Shown one piece after another: positions 1 through 6,985 of a stretch of DNA of 21,065 bases. The stretch comes from an uncultured Oscillospiraceae bacterium (GTDB lineage Bacteria; Bacillota; Clostridia; Oscillospirales; Oscillospiraceae). The stretch lies in NCBI GenBank assembly GCA_910587205.1, contig CAJULZ010000041.1:1-21065 (forward strand), read 5' to 3'. The position numbers and the translations under genes are program-made. The number at the start of each line of letters is the position of its first letter. Positions within the stretch are counted from its first letter, which is position 1. The notes beneath the pieces were generated by a model. It searched no databases. It saw only the letters and a list, made by a program, of their open reading frames with translations, and was not told where the DNA came from.

Positions 1-532
1 AGCCGTATTTGCCGCAGGAGCACTGCCAGTCGGGGCGGAAGGGCATGGGCAGGTGGCCCACTTCCCCGCCGCCGCCGGAGGCGCCGGACACAATGCGCCC
101 GTCGCAGATCACGCCGCCGCCGATGCCGGTGCCCACGGTGAGCATCACCAGGTTGCGGCAGCCTTTGCCGCCCCCCTGCCACTGCTCGCCAAGAGTCGCC
201 AGGTTGGCGTCGTTTTCCACCTTCACCGGCATACCCACCCGGCGGCCCAGCTCCAGCGCCACGTCGGTGTCCCCCCAGCCCAGGTTGACGCAGCCCCGGA
301 CCAGGGACTGGTTCAGCACCGGGCCGGGCACACCCACCCCTGCGCCGATGCACATAGCGTCCGGGAAGCTGTCCATCACCTGCCGGATGTTGGAGGCAAT
401 GTCGTCAAACGTGGCGCCCTGATCCCGGGAGGAGGGGAACTCCCGCTTCTCCAGAAGGTCGCCCTCCTGGCTTACCAGGCCCAATTTCACAGTGGTGCCG
501 CCGATGTCCACGCCAAAGCAAACCTGTTTCAT
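1..532 (-). CDS. glk: ROK-family glucokinase (C-terminus outside window)
   Basis: Phosphorylates glucose at C6 with ATP in the cytoplasm; next to glycogen phosphorylase it would salvage free glucose released from glycogen. The 177 visible residues show the ROK N-terminal phosphate loop (VDIGGTTVK, about residues 8-16), the catalytic-Asp motif VENDAN (Asp108), the glycine-rich GTGIGGG (134-140), and the start of the ROK zinc site (GEVGH, then CSCG at 171-174). The family is usually 310-320 aa, so a little over half is present; the rest lies left of base 1. The ATG at 530-532 is preceded by AGGAGG (541-546) with 8-nt spacing. It follows glgP by 56 nt on the same strand. Fructokinase or another ROK sugar kinase is possible, but the glycogen context and VNLGWG-like region favour glucokinase. 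Confidence 0.93.
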   Translation of the reverse strand, partial: MKQVCFGVDIGGTTVKLGLVSQEGDLLEKREFPSSRDQGATFDDIASNIRQVMDSFPDAMCIGAGVGVPGPVLNQSLVRGCVNLGWGDTDVALELGRRVGMPVKVENDANLATLGEQWQGGGKGCRNLVMLTVGTGIGGGVICDGRIVSGASGGGGEVGHLPMPFRPDWQCSCGKYG

Positions 533-550
533 GGTTCAGACCTCCTATCG

Positions 551-583
551 GGCCCCCGGCCCGCACCGCCGCAGGCCGGGGCC
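551..583 (-). other. GC-rich hairpin between glgP and glk
   Basis: Bases 551-561 pair with 574-583 (ten G-C pairs, one bulged C) around a 12-nt loop. No T-run follows on either strand, so it does not look like an intrinsic terminator. It sits just upstream of the glk ribosome site and could be an intercistronic stability or translation element; that role is inferred. Confidence 0.45.
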
Positions 584-588
584 GGTCA

Positions 589-2997
589 TCATTTTTTCAT
601 ATACCAGATGTTCGCCGCGTACTCGCCCACGGCCCGGTCGGCGGAGAAGAAGCCGGCCTTGGCGGTGTTCACCAGGGACATCCTGGCAAAACGCTGCCGG
701 TCGCCATAGATGGCGGACACATCCCGCTGGGCGCGGACGTAATCGTGGAAATCCGCCAGATTCATATAGGGGTCGGCGGGCCCCTTGTGGTTGGTGGTGA
801 GAGAGCGGACAATGTCGTCGAAATGCATCCCGCTGATGCCGCCCATGAGCAGGTCCATCACCGCCTTGAGCTCCGGGTCGTTCCGCACATAGTCCAGAGG
901 ATTGTAGCCCCGGCGCCACAGTTCGTCCACCTCGTCGGCCTTCAGGCCGAACAGGACGATGTTTTCGTCCCCCACCTGCTGGTGGATCTCCACATTGGCG
1001 CCGTCCAGGGTGCCCAGCGTGACCGCGCCGTTGATCATCAGCTTCATGTTGCCGGTGCCGCTGGCTTCCTTGCCGGCGATGGAAATCTGCTCGGAGATCT
1101 CGGCCGCAGGGATGATGATCTCCGCCAGGGAAACATTGTAGTCCTCCATAAAGACCACCTTCAGCTTCTCCCGGGTGTCCGGGTCATGGTTGACCAGGTT
1201 GGACACCGCCACAATGAGCTGGATGGTCTGCTTGGCCATGATATAGCCGGCGGACGCCTTGGCGGCAAACACGAAGGTGCGGGGCTGGAAGGGGGCGTGG
1301 GGGTTGGCCTTGATGTCCAGGTACATGCGCAGGATCTGGAGCACGTTGAGCAGCTGGCGCTTGTACTCATGCAGGCGCTTAATCTGCACATCGAACAGGG
1401 AATTGGGGTCCACATAGATGCCGTTGCGCTTTAGGATCAGCCCAGCCAGACGTTTCTTGTTGTCCAGCTTGATGTCCTGGAGGCGCTGGAGCACCTGCTG
1501 GTCGTCCTTGTATTCCAGCAGCTTTTCAAGCTGAGTGCTGTCCTTGGTAAAGCCGTCCCCGATCAGCTCCTTGAGCAGGGAGGTGAGCCCTGGGTTGGAC
1601 TGGCACAGCCAACGGCGGTACGCGATGCCGTTGGTGACATTGCAGAAGTGGTCCGGCTCCATCTGGTAGTAATTCCGGAAGATGGAGGTCTTCAGGATCT
1701 CGGTGTGGAGCATGGACACGCCGTTCACCTTGTGGCAGCAGGCCAGACACAGGTTGGCCATGCGGATCTCGTTCTTGCTGATGACGGCCATATATTCGAT
1801 CTTGCCCATGTCGTTGCCGTAATAGCCGTGGAGATCCACCCGCAGGCGGCGGTCGATCTCCTGCACAATCTGGTACACCCGGGGGAGGAGCTGCTCGAAC
1901 AGGGAGACATTCCAGCGCTCCAGCGCCTCGCTCATGACGGTGTGGTTGGTGTAGGACAGGGTGCGGCAGGTGATGTCCCACGCCTTGTCCCAGCCGTAAT
2001 CGTGCTCATCGATAAGCAGGCGCATCAGCTCGGGCACGCACAGGGCCGGATGGGTGTCGTTGATGTGGATGGACACCTTATCGGGCAGGTTGTCCAGGGA
2101 CTTATAGGTCCGCAGGTGCTTTTTCAGGATGGTCTGCACCGAGGCGGACACCAGCAGGTACTGCTGGCGCAGGCGCAGCCGCTTGCCCTCGGTGTGGTCG
2201 TCGGCGGGGTAAAGGACTTTGGAAATCACCTCCGCCATGGTGTCGCCCTCCAGGGCCTTGGCGTAATCGCCCCGGGAGAAAGCGGACATATCAAAGCTGT
2301 TGGGGGACTTGGCCGACCACAGCACCAGGGGATTCACCGCGTCGCTGCCGTATCCGGAGATATACATGTCGTTGGGCACCGCCATGACGGACTGGTAATT
2401 TAAGTGGGCCACACGGTACTTCCCGTCGTCCTCCCAGCCGTGGATCTGCCCGCCGAACCGGACCTCCACGGCCTCGCTCTCGTGGGGCACCAGCCACACG
2501 TCGCCCATGTTCAGCCAGTCGTCGGGGAACTCCACCTGCCAGCCGTCCACAATCTTCTGCTTGAAGATGCCGAACTCATACCGGATGGAGAAGCCGGTCA
2601 TAGGCAGGCCCAGGCTGGTGGCGGAATCCATATAGCAGGAGGCCAGGCGGCCCAGGCCGCCGTTGCCCAGCCCCGCGTCGGGCTCCAGCTCGTACAGGTC
2701 GTGGATGTCCACGCCGCACTTGTCCAGGGCCTTGGTAAACAGCTCCTCCAGCCCCAGGTTGTAGAGGTTGTTGCGCAGGGACGTGCCCACCAGGAACTCC
2801 ATGGACATATAGTAGACCTGCTTCTCGTTGCACTCGTCCCGCTTGTGATGGAACGCGGCGTTTTTCGCGGCCAGCATCTCGTTGACCACATAGCATAGGG
2901 CGCGATACACTTGTTGGGGGGATGCGCTGTCCATAGAGCAGCCATAGCGCACCAGCAGCTTTTCGTTCAATTGGTTGATTATCTGTTTTTGATCCAT
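589..2997 (-). CDS. glgP: glycogen/starch/alpha-glucan phosphorylase
   Basis: Releases glucose-1-phosphate from the non-reducing ends of glycogen by phosphorolysis, using pyridoxal phosphate. The 802-residue length is normal for the bacterial family. Near the N-terminus are the glycogen phosphorylase blocks YYMSMEFLVG and GLGNGGLGRLASC; the pyridoxal-phosphate signature EASGTGNMK puts the cofactor lysine at about residue 652, followed by GTLDGANVEI. The ATG at 2995-2997 has AAGGAG about 11 nt upstream. It is downstream of glgA on the same strand but has its own extended -10 promoter and a structured leader, so breakdown can be expressed apart from synthesis. The stop is TGA, after a terminal Met-Lys-Lys. 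Confidence 0.97.
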   Translation of the reverse strand: MDQKQIINQLNEKLLVRYGCSMDSASPQQVYRALCYVVNEMLAAKNAAFHHKRDECNEKQVYYMSMEFLVGTSLRNNLYNLGLEELFTKALDKCGVDIHDLYELEPDAGLGNGGLGRLASCYMDSATSLGLPMTGFSIRYEFGIFKQKIVDGWQVEFPDDWLNMGDVWLVPHESEAVEVRFGGQIHGWEDDGKYRVAHLNYQSVMAVPNDMYISGYGSDAVNPLVLWSAKSPNSFDMSAFSRGDYAKALEGDTMAEVISKVLYPADDHTEGKRLRLRQQYLLVSASVQTILKKHLRTYKSLDNLPDKVSIHINDTHPALCVPELMRLLIDEHDYGWDKAWDITCRTLSYTNHTVMSEALERWNVSLFEQLLPRVYQIVQEIDRRLRVDLHGYYGNDMGKIEYMAVISKNEIRMANLCLACCHKVNGVSMLHTEILKTSIFRNYYQMEPDHFCNVTNGIAYRRWLCQSNPGLTSLLKELIGDGFTKDSTQLEKLLEYKDDQQVLQRLQDIKLDNKKRLAGLILKRNGIYVDPNSLFDVQIKRLHEYKRQLLNVLQILRMYLDIKANPHAPFQPRTFVFAAKASAGYIMAKQTIQLIVAVSNLVNHDPDTREKLKVVFMEDYNVSLAEIIIPAAEISEQISIAGKEASGTGNMKLMINGAVTLGTLDGANVEIHQQVGDENIVLFGLKADEVDELWRRGYNPLDYVRNDPELKAVMDLLMGGISGMHFDDIVRSLTTNHKGPADPYMNLADFHDYVRAQRDVSAIYGDRQRFARMSLVNTAKAGFFSADRAVGEYAANIWYMKK

Positions 2998-3040
2998 ATG
3001 ACGAAAGACTCCTTACTTAACCGGCGGGGCCGGGGAATGA

Positions 3041-3104
3041 CGTGAAAGGCGATCACAGCCCGCTTTCACGGGCTGTGATCGCACAGGGCGTGAAAAAACG
3101 CCCT
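3041..3104 (-). promoter_or_regulatory. structured glgP leader with competing hairpins
   Basis: Read on the minus strand, the leader first forms a 6-bp hairpin (3085-3090 with 3099-3104). A perfect 13-bp hairpin follows (3049-3061 with 3070-3082, 8-nt loop). The loop segment 3063-3070 (CTTTCACG on the plus strand) is also the exact complement of 3041-3048, so a different 8-bp helix could replace the 13-bp one. All of this lies between the promoter at 3108-3116 and the glgP ribosome site. No long T-run follows, so it is not a standard terminator; it may stop glgA read-through weakly or regulate glgP. The pairing is visible, the role is inferred. Confidence 0.6.
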
Positions 3105-3107
3105 CTT

Positions 3108-3116
3108 ATTATAGCA
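3108..3116 (-). promoter_or_regulatory. extended -10 promoter for glgP
   Basis: On the minus strand the sequence reads TGCTATAAT, a perfect TATAAT preceded by the TGn extension. No good -35 box is seen at the usual distance, which fits an extended -10 promoter. The start of transcription would be near 3101, giving a leader of about 100 nt. Confidence 0.65.
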
Positions 3117-3209
3117 CAGTTCCGGCTGCTTTTGTACTCCTAATTTCAGTTTTTCCCCAAAATGATGAAAATCATGAAAACAGCCCAAAATTCGCCAAAA
3201 AAGCCCGAC

Positions 3210-4643
3210 TTAATCTGTCATGGCGTGGTAAATGTCCCAGTACTCCTGCACAGAGCGCTTCCAGGAACTGTCATGGGCCATAACGCTTTTCTGCAAGGCG
3301 GTCCAGTGCTCCTTGTCGTGGAACAGCCCCTCGCCCCGGCGCACAGCATCCAGCATATCGTGGGCGTTGTAGGTCTTGAAGGTAAAGCCGTTGCCCTCGC
3401 CGGTCGCAATGTCATAGGCGGGGACGGTGTCGAACAGGCCGCCGGTCTCCCGCACGATGGGGATGGTGCCGTACCGCATGGCGATAAGCTGGGTCAAGCC
3501 GCAGGGCTCCTGCTTGGAGGGCATGAGCACCAGGTCCGCCCCGGCGTATGCCTGGTGGGCCAGGGTGTTGTCAAATACGATATTGGCGGACATCTTGGCG
3601 GGGTAATTCCAGGCGTAGGAGCGGAACATCTCCTCATACTGCCATTCGCCGGTGCCGATGACGACCAGTTGGAGGTCGTCCCACAGCAGATCGCCCATGA
3701 CGGCCTGGATCAAGTCCACGCCCTTGTGCCCCACCAACCGGGTAATCATAACGACCATAGGCACATCGTCCCGGACGGCCAGCCCCAGCCGCTCCTGGAG
3801 GAACTTTTTGTTCTCCGCCTTCTTTTCCAGGGTAGCGGCGTCGAAGTTGGTGTAGATCAGCGGGTCGGTAGCGGGGTCGAACACCTCGGTGTCGATGCCG
3901 TTCACCACGCCGCTGAGCTTGTAGCTGTGGCTGCGCAGCACGTCGTGGAGTCCATGGGCAAAATAGGGGTTCTGGATCTCGTAGGCATAGGTGCGGGAGA
4001 CGGTGCTCACCCGGTCGGAGGTGAGAATCGCCGCCTTCATCAGGTTGGTGCAGCCGTCGAACTGCATGGTGCCTTTCCAGTCCCCGGGCAGGCCCAGCAC
4101 CTCGTCCACAAACTCGTCAGGGAACCGGCCCTGGTACTCCATGTTGTGGATGGTAAACAGGGTGCGGATGGGCTGGTACTCCTCCGAGCCCATATAGAAC
4201 GCCCGGAGGAACACAGGAACCAGAGCGGTCTGCCAGTCGTTGGCATGGATGACGTCTGGGTACCAATCCAGGTGCAGCAAGGACTCCAGGATGGCCTTGG
4301 AGAAGAAGGCGAAGCGCTCGCCGTCGTCATAGTGCCCGTAGCAGCCGTCCCGGTAGAAGTAGTACTCATTGTCAATGAAGTAGTACTGAAGCTTCTTGCG
4401 CTTGCTCACGGCGCGGAACAGGCCGCAGTACACGCTGCGCCAGGACAGGGGGACGGTGAAATTGGTGAGGTACTCAATTTCAAAGTCTGGATTGTCCTTG
4501 ATGGCCTTGTAGTAGGGCAGGAACACATAGACCTCGGTGTTGGCAGACTCGGCCAACGCCTTAGGCAGCGCCGCGGCCACGTCGCCCAAACCGCCGGTTT
4601 TGATAAAGGGCGCGGCCTCGCTGGAGGCTAATAAGATTTTCAT
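3210..4643 (-). CDS. glgA: glycogen synthase (ADP-glucose, GT5)
   Basis: Transfers glucose from ADP-glucose to the growing alpha-1,4-glucan chain in the cytoplasm. The 477 residues carry the GT5 N-terminal ADP-glucose site KTGGLGDV (Lys15), HANDWQT and the C-terminal motif PSKQEPCGL (Glu379) followed by RETGGLFDTV. The ATG at 4641-4643 gives the canonical start MKILLASSEAAPF and has AAAGGAG at 4651-4657; the frame stays open further upstream, but that extension overlaps glgD and resembles no known family. Start and glgD stop overlap as ATGA (4640-4643), which suggests translational coupling. It is the last gene of the synthesis operon before the separate glgP promoter. Confidence 0.97.
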   Translation of the reverse strand: MKILLASSEAAPFIKTGGLGDVAAALPKALAESANTEVYVFLPYYKAIKDNPDFEIEYLTNFTVPLSWRSVYCGLFRAVSKRKKLQYYFIDNEYYFYRDGCYGHYDDGERFAFFSKAILESLLHLDWYPDVIHANDWQTALVPVFLRAFYMGSEEYQPIRTLFTIHNMEYQGRFPDEFVDEVLGLPGDWKGTMQFDGCTNLMKAAILTSDRVSTVSRTYAYEIQNPYFAHGLHDVLRSHSYKLSGVVNGIDTEVFDPATDPLIYTNFDAATLEKKAENKKFLQERLGLAVRDDVPMVVMITRLVGHKGVDLIQAVMGDLLWDDLQLVVIGTGEWQYEEMFRSYAWNYPAKMSANIVFDNTLAHQAYAGADLVLMPSKQEPCGLTQLIAMRYGTIPIVRETGGLFDTVPAYDIATGEGNGFTFKTYNAHDMLDAVRRGEGLFHDKEHWTALQKSVMAHDSSWKRSVQEYWDIYHAMTD

Positions 4644-5761
4644 ACGGTAACTCCTTTGCGGATTACCACGGGGTTGGATGCAAGGCCCTTGAGCTGGGAG
4701 CCGTTGGTGATCGTAACCCACTTGTCCACCACCACGTTTTCCAAGCTGGCATTCTCACCCACCACGCTGCCCTGCATAATGATGCAGTTCTTCAGGGTGG
4801 CGCCTTTGCCGATTTTGACGCCCCGGGAGAACACGCAGTTCTCCACCTTGCCCTCAATGATGCAACCGTCGGCGATGACGCAGCCGCTGATCTCGCACTC
4901 CATGCCGTAATAGCAGGGCACCTCGTCGGTGACGCGGGTAAAAATGGGCCGGTCCCCCCGGAACAAGGGCTTGCCCACCTCGCTGTCGATGATGGACAGG
5001 CTGCTGTGGAAGTACTCGTTCACATTGCGGATGCGCAGCACCACGTCGTCCACCTCATAGAGGTTGATGGACAGGCGGCCGCGGTTGAACTCATGCTGGA
5101 TGAAATCCCGCAGGAAGTCGTAGATGCCCCGGGAAGTGTAGTCCCGGATGACATTGATGAGCAGCTCGCGGGAGATGATCATATGCCCCATGCTGGCATA
5201 GTCGCCGGGCTTGGCGGGGTAATCCAGGGCATAGGAGGTCACCCGGTGGCTGGGGTCGGCCCGCATAACGGAGACAAAATTCTCCTGGGACGGCGCGTCC
5301 TCCCTCGTGCCCAGCATGGTGATGTCGCAGCCGCTGGCGATGTGGCTCTCCAGGGCGGGACGGTAATCAATGTTGCACACCACATAGGCGTCCGCCAGCA
5401 GGACATAGGGGGTGGTGGAGACGGTCTCCAGGTAGTCCAGGGCGTTGCGCAGGTCGTCCAGCTTGCCCCGGTTGTTGGCGCCCACGTTCTGGGTGGCGAA
5501 GGGGGGCAGCAGCTGCAGGCCGCCGTTCTTTCGGTTCAGGTCGTACTGCTGGGCGTTGTTCAGGTGGTCCATAAGGGAATGATAGTGCTGGGTGGCCAGC
5601 ACTCCCACGTTGGTGATGCCGGAGTTGACCATGTTGGACAGCACGAAGTCCACCAGGCGGTAGCGCCCGCCGAAGGGGATGGCGGCCATATTTCGGTCAT
5701 AAGTAAAGGAGCTGAGCTCGTCGGAATACATCTCAGAGAAAATAATACCGGTCATAATCAT
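4640..5761 (-). CDS. glgD: GlgD subunit of glucose-1-phosphate adenylyltransferase
   Basis: GlgD is the second, largely non-catalytic subunit that pairs with GlgC in Firmicutes ADP-glucose pyrophosphorylase. The 373-residue protein keeps the nucleotidyltransferase scaffold (IPFGGRYRLVDF near residue 28, DLNRKNGGLQLLPPF) and a C-terminal left-handed beta-helix of hexapeptide repeats. The catalytic GGxGxRL loop found in GlgC is replaced here by FSEMYSDELSSFTYDR, as is typical of GlgD. The ATG at 5759-5761 follows AAGGGGGG with suitable spacing; a second in-frame ATG lies 6 nt later. It begins 14 nt after the glgC stop and overlaps glgA by 4 nt. In known systems GlgD raises the activity of GlgC; that is family knowledge, not seen here. 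Confidence 0.95.
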   Translation of the reverse strand: MIMTGIIFSEMYSDELSSFTYDRNMAAIPFGGRYRLVDFVLSNMVNSGITNVGVLATQHYHSLMDHLNNAQQYDLNRKNGGLQLLPPFATQNVGANNRGKLDDLRNALDYLETVSTTPYVLLADAYVVCNIDYRPALESHIASGCDITMLGTREDAPSQENFVSVMRADPSHRVTSYALDYPAKPGDYASMGHMIISRELLINVIRDYTSRGIYDFLRDFIQHEFNRGRLSINLYEVDDVVLRIRNVNEYFHSSLSIIDSEVGKPLFRGDRPIFTRVTDEVPCYYGMECEISGCVIADGCIIEGKVENCVFSRGVKIGKGATLKNCIIMQGSVVGENASLENVVVDKWVTITNGSQLKGLASNPVVIRKGVTV

Positions 5762-5775
5762 GGTAGACGCCCCCC

Positions 5776-6966
5776 TTAAACGATTTCCTTGGGTTTGATG
5801 ACGGAGCCGGCGGGAAGGGTCTGCTTATGGCCCACCACGGTGATGCCCCAATCCTCGTTGGAGTAATTCTCCGGCCGCTCGCCGATCTTCACGCCCTCCT
5901 CGATCACACAGCCCTCGCCCACAATGGCGTAGCTGATGTTGGCGCCCTTGCGCACCACGGTGTTCGGCATAACCACGGCGCCCGTGACCACAGCGCCCTC
6001 CTCCACCGTGCAGCCGGTGTAAAGCACGGAGTGCTCCACCGTGCCCCGGACGATGCAGCCCTCGGCCACGAAGGAGTTGGACACCTTGGCGCCCGGGTCG
6101 ATGCGGGTGGCGGGGGAGGCGTAGTTCCGGGCATAGATGCGGAAGGAAGTATCCCGCATATTGATGGGGTCGCTGGGGTCCAGCAGATCCATATTGGCAT
6201 CCCACAGGCTTTCCAGCGTGCCCACGTCCTTCCAGTAGCCCTCGAAGGGGTAGGCGTACATGGGCCGGCCGTCCTTGAGGAAGGCGGGGATGATGTTCTT
6301 GCCGAAGTCGTTTTCCGACTTGGGGTCGGCCTCGTCGTCGATGAGGTACTGCTTCAGGGTGGCCCAGGTGAAGATGTAGATGCCCATGGAGGCCAGGTTG
6401 CTCTTGGGGTGCTTAGGCTTCTCCTCGAAGTCGGTGATGGCCATGTTTTCGTCGGTACTCATGATGCCCATGCGGGTGGCCTCGTCCATAGACACGGGCA
6501 TGACGGCGATGGTGCACTCGGCCCCCTTCTCCTTGTGGAATTTCAGCATCTTGTTGTAATCCATCTTATAAATGTGGTCTCCGCCCAGGACGGCCACATA
6601 TTCCGGGTTGTACCGGTCCACGAAGGCGATGTTCTGGTAAATGGCGTTGGCGGTGCCCTTGTACCAGGATTCCGTCTTGGAGCGGGTATAGGGCGGCAGG
6701 ATATGGGCGCCGCCCCAGTTCCGGTTCAAGTCCCAGGGCTGGCCGTTGCCGATGTAGTCGTTCAGCTCCAGCGGCTGGTACTGGGTGAGCACGCCCACGG
6801 TGTCGATACCGGAATTGACGCAGTTGGACAGCGGGAAATCAATAATGCGGTATTTGCCGCCGAAGGGCACCGCGGGCTTGGCGGTGTCCTGCGTCAGCAC
6901 GTACAGGCGGCTGCCCTGGCCGCCGGCCAGGAGCATGGCAATGCACTCTTTTTTACGCTGGAACAA
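5776..6966 (-). CDS. glgC: glucose-1-phosphate adenylyltransferase, catalytic subunit
   Basis: Makes ADP-glucose from ATP and glucose-1-phosphate, the committed step of bacterial glycogen synthesis. Visible motifs are the catalytic loop GGQGSRL (residues 15-21), PFGGKYRIIDFPLSNCVNSG, the WYKGTANAIYQN substrate region, VLGGDHIYKMDY, and hexapeptide repeats at the C-terminus. I place the start at the TTG at 6964-6966, giving MFQRKKECIAMLLAGG and 396 residues, the usual family length. It has a GAGGGGGAG ribosome site with 6-nt spacing and begins 19 nt after the glgB stop. The frame continues upstream for 94 codons, but that stretch overlaps the glgB tail and is Arg/Pro-rich nonsense. An internal ATG at residue 11 would cut the nucleotide loop region, so it is unlikely. 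Confidence 0.95.
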   Translation of the reverse strand: MFQRKKECIAMLLAGGQGSRLYVLTQDTAKPAVPFGGKYRIIDFPLSNCVNSGIDTVGVLTQYQPLELNDYIGNGQPWDLNRNWGGAHILPPYTRSKTESWYKGTANAIYQNIAFVDRYNPEYVAVLGGDHIYKMDYNKMLKFHKEKGAECTIAVMPVSMDEATRMGIMSTDENMAITDFEEKPKHPKSNLASMGIYIFTWATLKQYLIDDEADPKSENDFGKNIIPAFLKDGRPMYAYPFEGYWKDVGTLESLWDANMDLLDPSDPINMRDTSFRIYARNYASPATRIDPGAKVSNSFVAEGCIVRGTVEHSVLYTGCTVEEGAVVTGAVVMPNTVVRKGANISYAIVGEGCVIEEGVKIGERPENYSNEDWGITVVGHKQTLPAGSVIKPKEIV

Positions 6967-6985
6967 GTTGAACTCCCCCTCAAAA

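Noticed and set aside
4644..4721. 26-codon N-terminal extension of GlgA
   Set aside because: It lies inside glgD; the ATG at 4641-4643 has its own ribosome site and the canonical MKILL start.
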